In this document: positions 52,580-62,185 of the stretch, piece after piece | Layout: every line of letters starts with the position of its first letter | How positions within the stretch are numbered: the stretch's first letter is position 1 | Source of the DNA: Nitrospira defluvii | GTDB taxonomy: Bacteria; Nitrospirota; Nitrospiria; Nitrospirales; Nitrospiraceae | DNA length: 64,000 nucleotides | NCBI RefSeq assembly: GCF_905220995.1 | Contig: NZ_CAJNBJ010000001.1 | Location: forward strand, 1 to 64,000 | Reading direction: 5' to 3' | Translations under genes and position numbers: made by a program | Notes under the pieces: model-generated | What the model was told of the DNA's origin: nothing | The model's database searches: none | What the model saw: only the letters and a program-made list of their open reading frames with translations

Positions 52580-54349
52580 ATGGCCAAACGCATCCCGCAA
52601 ACGAGACGCACGACAGGCACCACACCAAAACGCACCCTTCGCACCACTCCCCGCCCCCTGACCGCACTCCAACGCGAGCAAGCCGCTCGAAGGCGCGCCG
52701 AACGGGCGCTCGAGCGCGCGTCCAAAGAATTGCAACACCGCGTGGAAGAGTTACAACGCGCGAAAGACGCCGCCGATGTCGCCAATCGCGCCAAGAGCGA
52801 CTTTCTGGCCAGCATGAGCCATGAAATCCGCACGCCCATGAACGCGATCATTGGCATGGCCGATCTGTTGTGGGATACGACCTTGACGCCCGAGCAACGC
52901 AAATACCTCCGCATTTTTCGACGGGCCGGGGCCAGCCTCTTGAGCTTGATCAACGATATCCTGGACCTTTCGAAAGTCGAATCGGGCCGGCTCGACCTGG
53001 ATAGCATCGACTTCGATCTTTCGGAACTCATCGACAAGGCGAGCGAAATGCTGGCGCTCCGGGCCAACGAAAAGGGCCTGGAACTCGTCTGTCACCTCGC
53101 CGGCGACGTGCCCTGCCATCTCATCGGCGACCCCAACCGCCTGTACCAGATCCTGCTGAACCTGCTCGGAAACGCGATCAAATTCACGGAGAAGGGCTCG
53201 GTGGTGATGACCATTACCAACGACCCCGAACGACGTACCCCGGGCGCCATCCGATTCTCCGTCACCGACACGGGTATCGGAGTTCCGCAGGACAAAATCA
53301 CCGCCATCTTCGATACTTTCACCCAGGCGCACAGCACGATTGCCCGCCGGTACGGAGGCACGGGGCTGGGACTATCGATCTCGCAGCAGTTGGCCGGGCT
53401 GATGGGCGGTCGTATTTGGGTCGAGAGCACCCTGGGCAAGGGCAGCACGTTCCACTGCGTCGTGCAACTCGGCGTCCAGGCCGATCCTCCACCGGCTAAG
53501 GCTGCGGGGGCGTTGAATCTGAACGGAGTCCGTTGTCTCGTTGTGGATGACTACCCGACGAACCGTTTGATCCTGCGGGAAACCCTCTTTGCCTGGGGCG
53601 CGGAGGTGGTCGAAGCTGACAGCGGCGAACAGGCTATGGAGGCGTTCGAGGCCGCATTGAACGCGGACACACGTTTCGATCTGCTGCTCCTGGACTGTCG
53701 GATGCCCGGCATGGACGGATTCGAAGTCATCGAGCGTATCCATGCGGATGCTCGGCTGCAGGACCTGACTATCATCATGCTGGCCTCAGACCGCTGGGCC
53801 GATGATATCGCGAAGACGTACGACCTCGGCCTGGGCGGATACCTCGTCAAGCCCATCCGACGGTCCGACCTTCAACAAACCATCAGCATTGCCTTGGGAC
53901 GAAGCAAGCGCGGTTTGCCTGCCGCCCCATCGAGCGCACCTCCTCCAGTCGCATCACAAGGGCGATCCTTGCGGATCCTGCTGGTTGAGGATTCACCCGA
54001 CAATCAGGTGCTGATTCAGTCGTATCTGAAGAACACGACGCACCGGATCGATCTGGCCGATAATGGCCAGATCGGTGTCGCCAAGTTCCAGAACGGACAC
54101 TATGACCTGATCCTCATGGATATGCAGATGCCGGTCATGGACGGCCTGACGGCTACCAAGACCATTCGGCGCTTGGAGCAGGAACAGGGCCTACCCGCAG
54201 TCCAAATCGTCGCCTTGACCGCCCTGGCGCTGAAAGAGGAATCGGCCCGGATCTTCGAAGCGGGATGCAACGCCCACATGACCAAGCCGCTCAAGCGAAC
54301 GACGCTGCTCGAGTTGCTCGCGGCCTACGAAAAGACACGCGCCCAGTGA
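52580..54349 (+). CDS. Soluble hybrid histidine kinase (HisKA-HATPase-REC-REC)
   Basis: A 589-residue kinase without transmembrane segments or a recognised sensor. A basic N-terminus and coiled coil are followed by HisKA ([19 protein letters not shown]) and HATPase_c ([23 protein letters not shown]). The first receiver has [13 protein letters not shown]. The second is [13 protein letters not shown]. Its stop overlaps the HPt start (TGATG). With REC, REC-GGDEF and HPt proteins adjacent this is a multistep phosphorelay. Confidence 0.94.
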   Translation: MAKRIPQTRRTTGTTPKRTLRTTPRPLTALQREQAARRRAERALERASKELQHRVEELQRAKDAADVANRAKSDFLASMSHEIRTPMNAIIGMADLLWDTTLTPEQRKYLRIFRRAGASLLSLINDILDLSKVESGRLDLDSIDFDLSELIDKASEMLALRANEKGLELVCHLAGDVPCHLIGDPNRLYQILLNLLGNAIKFTEKGSVVMTITNDPERRTPGAIRFSVTDTGIGVPQDKITAIFDTFTQAHSTIARRYGGTGLGLSISQQLAGLMGGRIWVESTLGKGSTFHCVVQLGVQADPPPAKAAGALNLNGVRCLVVDDYPTNRLILRETLFAWGAEVVEADSGEQAMEAFEAALNADTRFDLLLLDCRMPGMDGFEVIERIHADARLQDLTIIMLASDRWADDIAKTYDLGLGGYLVKPIRRSDLQQTISIALGRSKRGLPAAPSSAPPPVASQGRSLRILLVEDSPDNQVLIQSYLKNTTHRIDLADNGQIGVAKFQNGHYDLILMDMQMPVMDGLTATKTIRRLEQEQGLPAVQIVALTALALKEESARIFEAGCNAHMTKPLKRTTLLELLAAYEKTRAQ

Positions 54350-54675
54350 TGCCACCTAGCCCTGACCGCAGCCCGTCCACCATCCTTGTCAAGGTGAGTC
54401 AGGACCTCGAGGCCATCGTCCCCGGATTCCTCGCCAACCGCCGGCGGGATCTCGCGACGATCGAAGCCTGTCTGAAGCAGGGCGACCTGAACACCATCCG
54501 CATGCTGGGCCATCGGATGAAAGGCGACGGCGGGGGATACGGCTTCGATCAGATCAGCACGATCGGCGACCGGCTTGAACAGGCGGCCATCGCACAGGAT
54601 CCTGTGTCGATCGCCGCGGAAGTGGCCCACCTGACCGACTTCCTTGCGAAGGTCACCGTCATTTACACCCCCTAG
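54349..54675 (+). CDS. HPt phosphotransfer protein
   Basis: From the overlapping ATG at 54349 the protein has 108 residues. The HPt site is MLGHRMKGDGGGYGFD, with phospho-His followed by KG. It should shuttle phosphate between the hybrid kinase receivers and the response regulators upstream. Translation is coupled to the kinase. Confidence 0.9.
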   Translation: MPPSPDRSPSTILVKVSQDLEAIVPGFLANRRRDLATIEACLKQGDLNTIRMLGHRMKGDGGGYGFDQISTIGDRLEQAAIAQDPVSIAAEVAHLTDFLAKVTVIYTP

Positions 54676-54699
54676 GGCCACCGGCCTCCTGCATTCACC

Positions 54700-56139
54700 C
54701 TACACTTCGACCGTCTCCCTGGTCGGAATCGGCAATCGCAACGTAAATTCCGACCCCATTCCCACCTTCGTCTCGACCGCAACCGTTCCTCCGTGCGCCT
54801 CCACAATGCCCTTCACGATGGCCAGTCCGAGTCCGGTGCCGCCGGAATCCCGCGCCCGCGCCTTGTCGGTGCGGTAGAAGTGCTCAAACAGATGGGGCAG
54901 ATGCTCCGGTTCGATGCCATGCCCCGTATCCCTCACAGCTATCTCGACACGTCCCTCCACATGCCGCAGTCGCACGATGACCTTGCCGCCCGGCGGCGTA
55001 TACCGAAGGCTGTTATCGAGTAAATTGATCAAGGCCTGTTTCAGCCATTGCGCATCACCCGAGATCGGCGGGACCGCCGCCGCGTCACAGGTGAGGGTAA
55101 CCCGTCGATCCTCGGCCAGCAGCGCAAGTTCCGCGAGGAGGTCTTCTACCAGCGGCTGCAGCAATAAGGGCTCCAGGCGCACGGGCGGACGATCCCCCGT
55201 GACCTTGGTCAACGTGAGTAACGACCGGGCCAGCGTGATCAGCTTTTCCACCTGCTCCAAGTTGCCGATGAGGGCATCGCGGTACTCGGCTGTCGTTCTC
55301 GCCTTCTGCAGCGTCACCTCCAGGTTTCCCTGGAGGACGGTGAGGGGCGTCTGCATTTCATGGGCGGCGTAGTCCACGAATCGCCGCTGGCTCCGGCAGC
55401 TCTTCTGAAACCGGTCCATCATGGCATTGAACGCGTGAGTCAAGCGATGGAACTCGCGAAACGGAGAATCCAGCACGAGCCGTTCCCCCAGATCAGCCTC
55501 CGACATGGTTTCGGCCCGACGGCTGAGCTGCTCGATGGGCGTCAACACCATCCTGGCGATCCAGACGCTGCCGGCCCAGGCGATCAGCATGATGGCGCCT
55601 GAGCCGATCATCAGTAGAATCGCGAGTCCGCGTAGAGTCTCCTGGGCGTAGTGGAGGGATTCTTCCGCCTGCAGCACGTACCGGATCTCGCCCCCTTTTG
55701 AGACGGGAATGGACACGCGCCGAATGGGCGAGCCATCCTGCAAGTGCACCAGATCGAAGACGGTCTCGCCGCGCGCCACCTGGTCGAGCAACGTCGGGAT
55801 TACCGGGGGACGAGGCACGACGTCGGACCCCTTCCACACCAACTGTCCCTCCACCGAGAGAACTCTCACCGTATGCGAGGCCTCCCGCAGTTCATGCTGT
55901 TCTTCCTGGCTCCGTCCGTTCTGGCCCAAGGCGACGAGTTCACCCCCGGCATTGCGGATCAGCTCGGGACGCTGCTCGATGATTCGGCCAAGCGTCTCGG
56001 CCAACTCCAATAGCCGCCGATCGACATAACGATTCATCAACGTCTCGCCGCCGATATAGATGAGCAGGGAAAACGCGAGCAGCAGTCCCCCGACCAGCAT
56101 TAAAGCCGTTTTTCGAATCAGTCGTCCCAGCGAGTTCAC
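54700..56139 (-). CDS. Transmembrane sensor histidine kinase (CusS/BaeS-like)
   Basis: A 479-residue kinase. One transmembrane helix at ~12-34, a periplasmic sensor of ~130 residues, a second helix (LAILLMIGSGAIMLIAWAGSVW), a HAMP (PIEQLSRRAETMSEADLGERL), HisKA (FVDYAAHEMQTPLTVL) and HATPase_c (NLLDNSLRYTPPGG, GGTGLGLAI). It overlaps the OmpR-family regulator by 4 nt, the typical metal or envelope stress pair. The periplasmic ligand is unknown. Confidence 0.94.
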   Translation of the reverse strand: MNSLGRLIRKTALMLVGGLLLAFSLLIYIGGETLMNRYVDRRLLELAETLGRIIEQRPELIRNAGGELVALGQNGRSQEEQHELREASHTVRVLSVEGQLVWKGSDVVPRPPVIPTLLDQVARGETVFDLVHLQDGSPIRRVSIPVSKGGEIRYVLQAEESLHYAQETLRGLAILLMIGSGAIMLIAWAGSVWIARMVLTPIEQLSRRAETMSEADLGERLVLDSPFREFHRLTHAFNAMMDRFQKSCRSQRRFVDYAAHEMQTPLTVLQGNLEVTLQKARTTAEYRDALIGNLEQVEKLITLARSLLTLTKVTGDRPPVRLEPLLLQPLVEDLLAELALLAEDRRVTLTCDAAAVPPISGDAQWLKQALINLLDNSLRYTPPGGKVIVRLRHVEGRVEIAVRDTGHGIEPEHLPHLFEHFYRTDKARARDSGGTGLGLAIVKGIVEAHGGTVAVETKVGMGSEFTLRLPIPTRETVEV

Positions 56140-56819
56140 GATTGGGGCTCCTGTTCTTCCAACATGTAGCCGGCACCGCGGACCGTGGTGATCAGGGGCG
56201 GCGAAAAATCTCTGTCGATTTTGGCCCGCAGCGCCCGGATATGCGCATCCACGATATTCGTCATCGGGTCATAACTGATGTCCCACACATGTTCGATGAT
56301 GGCGGTCCTCGTCAGCACTCGATTCTTGTTCCTGAGCAAAAAATCCAACAGGGCATATTCCTTGTTGGTGAGGGCGATTTCGGTCCCTCTCCTCCACACC
56401 CGATGGGTGGCGGGATCGAGTTCCAAATCCGCCGCCTTGAGCCGCGCCTGCAGCTGCGGCCCTCCCCGACGCAACAACGCCCGTGCCCGCGCCAGCAGCT
56501 CCGCAAACGCGAAGGGCTTCGTCAGGTAATCGTCGGCTCCCAAGTCCAGCCCCGAAACTTTGTCCTGGGTCGTATCGCGCGCAGTGAGAAGAAAGACCGG
56601 CGCCGTGACACCGGCATCACGCAGACGGCGGCAGAGCGTCAGTCCGTCGATCTGCGGCAGCATGATGTCGAGGATGAACAGGTCGTAGGGATTCACCGTG
56701 CCGAAGTGGAGTCCCTGCTCGCCGTCGACGGCCACATCCACCGCATACCGCTCCTCCCTGAGCCCCTTTCTCAAAAATTGGGCCAGATCGGCATCATCTT
56801 CTACCAAGAGAATACGCAT
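56136..56819 (-). CDS. OmpR/PhoB-family response regulator
   Basis: A 227-residue regulator. Receiver: MRILLVEDDADLAQFL, phosphoacceptor in LFILDIMLPQIDG, switch LLTARDT, Lys in YLTKPFAFAEL. The winged-helix domain ends NKNRVLTRTAIIEHVWDIS...RALRAKIDRDFSPPLI. It starts the operon with the kinase gene. Confidence 0.96.
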   Translation of the reverse strand: MRILLVEDDADLAQFLRKGLREERYAVDVAVDGEQGLHFGTVNPYDLFILDIMLPQIDGLTLCRRLRDAGVTAPVFLLTARDTTQDKVSGLDLGADDYLTKPFAFAELLARARALLRRGGPQLQARLKAADLELDPATHRVWRRGTEIALTNKEYALLDFLLRNKNRVLTRTAIIEHVWDISYDPMTNIVDAHIRALRAKIDRDFSPPLITTVRGAGYMLEEQEPQS

Positions 56820-56966
56820 ACGGGTCCCCCCTAAGACAGCACGCGCACTGCAGGAGGGCCCCCAAGGACCGGTCGCAACGCGCGCGTCAGACTTATCTTA
56901 GTACAAGATGATGGCCGGATTCGATGAGCAGAGGTGAGAATACTTCGCCTCGGGCACGTTCAGCGC

Positions 56967-57584
56967 CTAGACGCCATGACAGAGTGCAAGGGCACGGTCT
57001 TGACGCTCAGCAGGGCGACGGAGCGTCCTCCATTCATAGACGGATTCATAGGCCTGTGCGATGCGCGCAGACAGATCATCATTGTTCACCTCTCCTGGTG
57101 AAGACACCGGCGGAATGACTGCCTGCCAGTTCAGATCGGGAGCCTGTTGCACTTGCGCGGTCGAGGTGGCGATGAGCACCAACTCACGGAACTCCCGATG
57201 GAGGCGCAACACCTCCGGGGCATCAATCGGGCCGTAGATCGTGGCCACGATGGGGATGGCACTCCTGCGCATCAACGGAAAGGCGGCCGAACCGGCATGG
57301 ACATGGATCATGTCGAAGGCGGGCGTCATAGCAAAGGCCTTCTCCAGCGCCAACATGGCCAAGGCATCGGCCAGGTGCCGCTTTGGCATCGGATAAGCTC
57401 GCATGGCCAACGGCGCGACAGGAATCAATCTCCCGGCCGTGTGACTATCCCCGCTGGCAAACACCGTGACGTCATGGCCCAGACGGAGCAACTCCTCGGT
57501 CAACGACGCGATCATTCGTCCCTCCGGACCTTCGCTGTGCCCTGTGACGGCTTCATGAAACGGACCGATCTGCGCAATGTTCAT
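56967..57584 (-). CDS. Truncated GT4-type glycosyltransferase (N-terminal domain only)
   Basis: From MNIAQIGPF (57584) the 205-residue protein matches the N-terminal Rossmann half of GT4 enzymes. TEELLRLGHDVTVFASGDSHTAGR, DMIHVHAGSAAFPLMRRSAIPIVATIYG and PDLNWQAVIPPVS are all present. A full enzyme needs a second domain with the sugar-nucleotide E-x7-E motif. Here the protein ends after ~40 unrelated residues. The long upstream frame to 57893 has no support. It may be a decayed gene or a domain-type partner. The SDR gene lies upstream on the same strand. Confidence 0.72.
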   Translation of the reverse strand: MNIAQIGPFHEAVTGHSEGPEGRMIASLTEELLRLGHDVTVFASGDSHTAGRLIPVAPLAMRAYPMPKRHLADALAMLALEKAFAMTPAFDMIHVHAGSAAFPLMRRSAIPIVATIYGPIDAPEVLRLHREFRELVLIATSTAQVQQAPDLNWQAVIPPVSSPGEVNNDDLSARIAQAYESVYEWRTLRRPAERQDRALALCHGV

Positions 57585-57926
57585 GTGTTTTCTCCACCTG
57601 TATCGTGATGACAGTTCCGACCTTCTCAGAATGCCCATCCGACCGCAGCCCCAATCGTTCCATCGGACGAGCTTCGGAGCAGGAGAAAGGATAGTGCGAG
57701 AAAGATGAAGATTCGTCGAAGAAGGGATGAAGCTTCGGTGAGAAGGCAGTCTGTGGATCGGGTCAGCACGACAAGCTGGCTCAGTGTAGACAGGGGGGAC
57801 GCCAGTATTATTGGGAAGTCGACAGGGCAGAGACGCTACAGCCAAGAAGCGCATGGATGGCGCGATATCCGCACCGACACCCTCCCAGGGCACAGACTGG
57901 GACCGTCCTTGACGGCAAGTCGTGTA
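57585..57926. other. Gap between epimerase and glycosyltransferase genes
   Basis: In these 342 bases I see no gene or clear signal apart from a weak ribosome-binding site for the glycosyltransferase. It may be remnant coding sequence. Confidence 0.35.
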
Positions 57927-58955
57927 TCAGCGACTGTTGAGACCGCGTTCAGGGATGGACGGATCACCGTAAGTGTCATCCGCCTCGTCCGTGCGGTATT
58001 CATCGTGGACTGCAGCGGCGTAGTCACCGGCTGACGCGCCAAGGTTGCGCTCATACCAGTCGATGGTCCGCTTCAGGCCTTCCTGCAACGACACCTGTGG
58101 AGTCCACCGCAAGAATTTCTCAGCTGTATGGGGATCGGCCACCCGCACGTGCTCCAATGGTCGATCCGGTCTGGCCCCGAATATGGGCGCCTCGTGCTGT
58201 TCCAGTAACCGCGCGATGGTGTGCACCACCCCGCGCACGGTCTCGGTTCTCCCGGATCCAACGTCGATCGTTTTTCCTTCGACATTCTCCGCAAGAGCCG
58301 CCGCAAGGAACGCGTCCACGACGTCATCCACATAGATCCAATCAATAGCCCGTTGGCCGCTCGTCAACTTAGGCGTGTCTCCCTTCAATATCGATCCAAT
58401 GACGTAGGGGATAAGCTTGTTGAGATCGCGTTGTCCGGGGCCATAGACCATAAATACGCGTAGGATGACGGCGGGAAATCCGTACAAGGCATGGAACATA
58501 CGGGCATAAGCACTGCCGGCCCATTTTGTGACCGCATAGGGAGAACTAGGCACCACATCGCCGGCGCCTGAAGACGGTTCTTCCAGAGAACCGGATACGA
58601 TGAATCGGTTGCAGCCGATGCGTTCAGCAGCCGTCAACAGGTTCACCGTGGTCGCGAGGTTACAGTGGAAGGTCGGCACGATGGCTTCCGCCTCTCGAGT
58701 GCCCACCACATGCCCGGCGAGATGATAGATCACATGTGGCTTGACGGCCTTCAGCAATGACGTCACCATCGGCAAATCGGCCAGGTCTCCCTGGTACCAC
58801 TGTATGGTGAGGTTTGACTCGGGCTGCCGCTCCCGTGATACCGCATGGACATGAGCACCCGCTTTGCAGAGACGAGTCAGTAAATGGCTTCCGATAAAAC
58901 CCGTACCTCCGGTGACGAGAATTCTGGCCCCGGCCAACTTCGTTGCTTCATACAT
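57927..58955 (-). CDS. NAD-dependent epimerase/dehydratase (extended SDR)
   Basis: About 342 residues starting at MYEATKLAGA; the Met at 58988 is an alternative. The NAD loop ILVTGGTGFIGSHLL, the motif Ser in FIVSGSLEEPS, the catalytic SPYAVTKWAG (YxxxK) and VYGPGQRDLNKLIPYVI are all seen. It probably modifies a nucleotide sugar. It is paired with the truncated glycosyltransferase, suggesting an envelope or exopolysaccharide locus remnant. Confidence 0.88.
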   Translation of the reverse strand: MYEATKLAGARILVTGGTGFIGSHLLTRLCKAGAHVHAVSRERQPESNLTIQWYQGDLADLPMVTSLLKAVKPHVIYHLAGHVVGTREAEAIVPTFHCNLATTVNLLTAAERIGCNRFIVSGSLEEPSSGAGDVVPSSPYAVTKWAGSAYARMFHALYGFPAVILRVFMVYGPGQRDLNKLIPYVIGSILKGDTPKLTSGQRAIDWIYVDDVVDAFLAAALAENVEGKTIDVGSGRTETVRGVVHTIARLLEQHEAPIFGARPDRPLEHVRVADPHTAEKFLRWTPQVSLQEGLKRTIDWYERNLGASAGDYAAAVHDEYRTDEADDTYGDPSIPERGLNSR

Positions 58956-59445
58956 CATGGCTTTCGCTTCCTTCATGATTGAAGACACCGCTTCTTCATC
59001 ACCGGTGGCGGCTCGTCATGCCCATGTGCGATGACCGCACCGACGGCCTGAGGATCAGGCTCGCCGTAAGACGGACCCCACGGCGATCTGCCTACTGTGA
59101 GGCTGGAGCTACGGTGAATGGACTGTGGAGGGCTTTCAGGCCACACGAGTCTCTAGAGGTATCTGTTTCCTGCCCCTGAGGCAAACTAGTGAAACCCCTA
59201 GATCCTACAGATCGTGAGATATCACGCTCGCCGGCTTTGGCCGCTCAGGGGTTAAAGTGCTTGAGACGAGGCCGGCAGTTTGAGCAAGATGAACATGTGT
59301 CGCGAAGTGATGCGCTGCGGCGAGGAGAGGCGGAGTGAGTCAGGTCAGCACGACAAAGGGGGGGGGTGATGCAGACAGAGTGCGACGTCGACGCAGAGAC
59401 GTGAAGATCGAGGAAGAGTGATCGGAGTGGGCAGCAGTAAACTTG
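58956..59445. other. Intergenic region, nothing recognised
   Basis: No gene, tRNA or convincing structure is visible in this stretch apart from a run of nine G (around 59359) and AT-poor sequence. Any frames lack ribosome-binding sites. Confidence 0.4.
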
Positions 59446-59598
59446 CTATTCTGCGAACAGCAGAACAATCGTATCGGCGAGCCCCAACCACCCGACAGTT
59501 CGAGAAGGAATGACGATTTGAAATGTGCGCCGCACATCCATGAGTGCCATCCCAATCAGTACCAGAATGGTGCCGAGAATCATTGCCGAATTGAACAC
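59446..59598 (-). CDS. Small membrane protein, 50 residues
   Basis: A GTG at 59598 with GAGGTGG upstream opens a frame with two hydrophobic segments, MILGTILVLIGMALMDVRRT and WLGLADTIVLLFAE. The base composition is normal and the product is coherent, so I regard it as a likely small gene. No family is recognised. Confidence 0.45.
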   Translation of the reverse strand: MFNSAMILGTILVLIGMALMDVRRTFQIVIPSRTVGWLGLADTIVLLFAE

Positions 59599-59666
59599 CC
59601 TGGTCCACCTCAGCCCCTTCGTTTAACTCATGGAGAAAGACCGTGTCGCGGCTCCGCCTAGAATGG

Positions 59667-60443
59667 CTATTCTGTAGCCCCTGCTGCTATGAGAATCTGC
59701 TCAATATCCGAATGGTGATTCCGCCGAGCAACTTTCAGTGCAGTCTCACCGGCCCTGAAAGCCTCGTCCTCTCCAGCAATCACTCGTGAGTCTACTGCAG
59801 CTCCAGAATTGAGTAACACTTTTACAATTTCAAGGTTCCCTTTGTGCGATGCCACGATGAGGGGAGCAATGCCTTTCTTGCCTTTGTAATTCACATCCGC
59901 TCCTGCAGCAAGTAGTGTTCTCACAATGGAAGTGTGACCTTTGGCTACAGCGACGATCAAAGGGGTATATCTTTCCGCAATCTCTTTGTTGGGATCGGAA
60001 CCAGCTCCGAGTAAGGGCTGGATGATGTCAGTGCATCCTTGCGAGACTGCCACCATGAGAGCTGTCCAGCCATGCTGACCATGCTGATACAGCATTTTAT
60101 AGTCAGCTCGATGAGCCAGAAGTATCTCGGCACTCTTCGCATGGCATCCATACGATGCTGCGATCAATGGAGTCTCACCGTCCTGGGCCTGTTGATTGAC
60201 ATCAGCGCCATTGCTAAGTAAATATTCTATGATTTCTTCTTGCCCATACCGAGCCGCATAAATCAATGCGGTGCGGCCGTCCTCGTCGACTCCATTAACG
60301 TTGTCCCCCTGATTCACCATAAATTGCACATGTTCTAGTGATCCACCCCTGGCATAGTGATGAAGAGGCGGTGCTCGATGACAGGAATACAGCGTCAGAA
60401 GAAGAAAGGGAAATAAGAAGTACCGTTTTTGAATTCTTGCCAT
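59667..60443 (-). CDS. Ankyrin-repeat lipoprotein
   Basis: From the ATG at 60443 the 258-residue protein has a lipoprotein signal (RYFLFPFLLLTLYSCHR). It carries about six ankyrin repeats (DGRTALIYAARYGQEEIIEYLL, RYTPLIVAVAKGHTSIVRTLL, KGIAPLIVASHKGNLEIVKVLL). Ankyrins bind proteins. AT content is higher than in neighbours, which hints at transfer. The longer frame to 60578 overlaps the next gene and is less likely. Confidence 0.85.
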   Translation of the reverse strand: MARIQKRYFLFPFLLLTLYSCHRAPPLHHYARGGSLEHVQFMVNQGDNVNGVDEDGRTALIYAARYGQEEIIEYLLSNGADVNQQAQDGETPLIAASYGCHAKSAEILLAHRADYKMLYQHGQHGWTALMVAVSQGCTDIIQPLLGAGSDPNKEIAERYTPLIVAVAKGHTSIVRTLLAAGADVNYKGKKGIAPLIVASHKGNLEIVKVLLNSGAAVDSRVIAGEDEAFRAGETALKVARRNHHSDIEQILIAAGATE

Positions 60444-60483
60444 CATAGCGGAATCATTGCCTGATCCAACCATGTCGGGAAAG

Positions 60484-60792
60484 TTACTTCCTCCTTTCCA
60501 TCGCCGTGTACTTCGCAAGTTCATCTTTGGTGAACAGGTGAACCGTTTTGATAAGCCAGATCCAAAGTTGATAGCCACTCACCATTCCAATCGGTACACC
60601 AATCGCCAGGGCTGCGATGGGGTAGCCTTCATTCACCGAGGGCTTCTCTGTCCAAGTGGTGTACACGGCGGAAACACCTCCCTGCATGTAGGCAAAGCAG
60701 GAGAGAGTCGCTGCTACAGCAATTGAAAGCGTGATAGGCATGAGCAACATCAAGACGTATACGGCTCTTCGATGACGATGTCCTGTGACCAT
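60484..60792 (-). CDS. Small membrane protein next to the ankyrin gene
   Basis: A 102-residue protein with two or three transmembrane helices (AVYVLMLLMPITLSIAVAAT, YPIAALAIGVPIGMVSGYQL). It ends 40 nt before the ankyrin gene start on the same strand, so the two may be an operon. No family is recognised. Confidence 0.65.
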   Translation of the reverse strand: MVTGHRHRRAVYVLMLLMPITLSIAVAATLSCFAYMQGGVSAVYTTWTEKPSVNEGYPIAALAIGVPIGMVSGYQLWIWLIKTVHLFTKDELAKYTAMERRK

Positions 60793-61251
60793 ATCAAACC
60801 ACGATGTGATTGATGGGCCCTGCAGAAAATGATGCGAGGACCCATTCCTGTGCCCACAGTGACGAAATCATATCCTGGGACCATCGCGTACGCCACATCT
60901 GCGTCACTACCGACCCGGCATCAACAAAACGGGCAACAGGCCCGATCGGCCTGAGTCGAGCACATGCAGGATGGTGCGGCCTGAAGAGAGCAGGAGGAAC
61001 GATCACGGGCGCAGACTATTGGACGGTGACGAGGACGAACGGTTCAGCCTGAACAGTTGCGAGACTTGCGGAGTTACTTGGGATCTTGCTGGAAGTAGTG
61101 GATCTATCCTCCACACACACACCCCAAGCGCAGAATCGCACATGTGCTGGGTAGGAACTGGAGCCCGCTGACACGCTAGGGGCGCTGGCTCGGCGGTGAC
61201 CAGGAGAGGAGGCTTTTCTTCATGAGCCGCCGGTTAGATCGAAGTTTGGTT
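60793..61251. other. Intergenic region, no gene recognised
   Basis: Only low-quality frames without ribosome-binding sites or family likeness are present between the membrane protein gene and tRNA-Ala. Possible promoter of the ankyrin operon is not identifiable. Confidence 0.4.
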
Positions 61252-61327
61252 TGGTGGAGGGCAGGGGAGTCGAACCCCCGACCCCTACGTTGCGAACGTA
61301 GTGCTCTCCCAACTGAGCTAGCCCCCC
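61252..61327 (-). tRNA. tRNA-Ala (anticodon CGC)
   Basis: The acceptor GGGGGGC pairs with GCCCTCC (one G-T wobble). The anticodon stem CTACG/CGTAG carries loop TTCGCAA (CGC). The T-loop is TTCGACT, the discriminator is A and CCA is encoded. Confidence 0.97.
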
Positions 61328-61513
61328 ACAACCAGGCGGCATTATACACAACCAGCACGTCAGTCTCTAGCCCGCATTATTCACGACACGCCGTCCCGAA
61401 TGATCCGGCTTAGCGGGCTGCGGAAAACGTCGACCAGCGACGCCTAACGCACGCATCGAAATTCACCACGCCTGCTGGATGAGGTTGTCGTGAAGAATCT
61501 GTGAAGCGCTCGA

Positions 61514-62185
61514 TCACGGATAGTGGAACCCGATCGCCGGAGTGCCGGCCTCCGCCACGACCACCCGCCTCCCCTCGACGCGCAACCGCCCCTCGGCATA
61601 GAGCTGGATCGCTCGCGGATAAATGCGGTGCTCGTGCTCCAGAATGCGAGCCGCGAGAGTTTCCGCCGTGTCCCCTTCAGCAATCGGCACGGCCGCCTGA
61701 ATGATAATCGGCCCTTCATCCACCCCTTCCGTGACGAAATGCACGGTGCAGCCGGCGATTTTGCAACCGTGCTCGATGGCTTTCTTTTGCACATCCAGTC
61801 CGGGAAAAGAAGGAAGCAGCGACGGGTGAATGTTCATCATCCGGTTTTCGTAAGCAGACACCAGCACGGCGGTCACGATTTTCATGTAGCCGGCCAGCAG
61901 CACCAGATCCACTTCATGCTTCTGCAAAACCTCGTGCACGGCCCGGTCATAGGCCTCACGACTATCCGGTCTCCCCGCGAAGGGCTTGGGATCGAGCCAG
62001 ACCGCCGGCGCGCCATGTTTGCGAGCCCGCTCAAGCGCCAGGGCCTCTTGCTTGTTGCTGAGCACCACCGCAATCTCGGCCGAGAGTGCACGTTGCTCGA
62101 TCGCCTCGATGATCGCCTGCAGATTGGAGCCCCGTCCGGACGCCAATACACCCAGCCGCACCAGCCGAGGCGCCTTACCCGACAT
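61514..62185 (-). CDS. purN: Phosphoribosylglycinamide formyltransferase
   Basis: A 223-residue enzyme of purine synthesis transferring formyl from 10-formyl-THF to [19 protein letters not shown] is the phosphate loop. [14 protein letters not shown] contains the catalytic Asn-His pair, and Asp is in VDEGPII. It overlaps purM by 11 nt, the typical purMN operon. Confidence 0.96.
   Translation of the reverse strand: MSGKAPRLVRLGVLASGRGSNLQAIIEAIEQRALSAEIAVVLSNKQEALALERARKHGAPAVWLDPKPFAGRPDSREAYDRAVHEVLQKHEVDLVLLAGYMKIVTAVLVSAYENRMMNIHPSLLPSFPGLDVQKKAIEHGCKIAGCTVHFVTEGVDEGPIIIQAAVPIAEGDTAETLAARILEHEHRIYPRAIQLYAEGRLRVEGRRVVVAEAGTPAIGFHYP

Noticed and set aside
57760-59356. 14-bp direct repeat GGTCAGCACGACAA at 57760 and 59343
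   Set aside because: Several 14-mer matches are expected by chance in 64 kb; flanks are unrelated.
60794-61006. 70-codon minus-strand frame before tRNA-Ala
   Set aside because: No ribosome-binding site, biased Arg/Pro/Ala composition and no family likeness.
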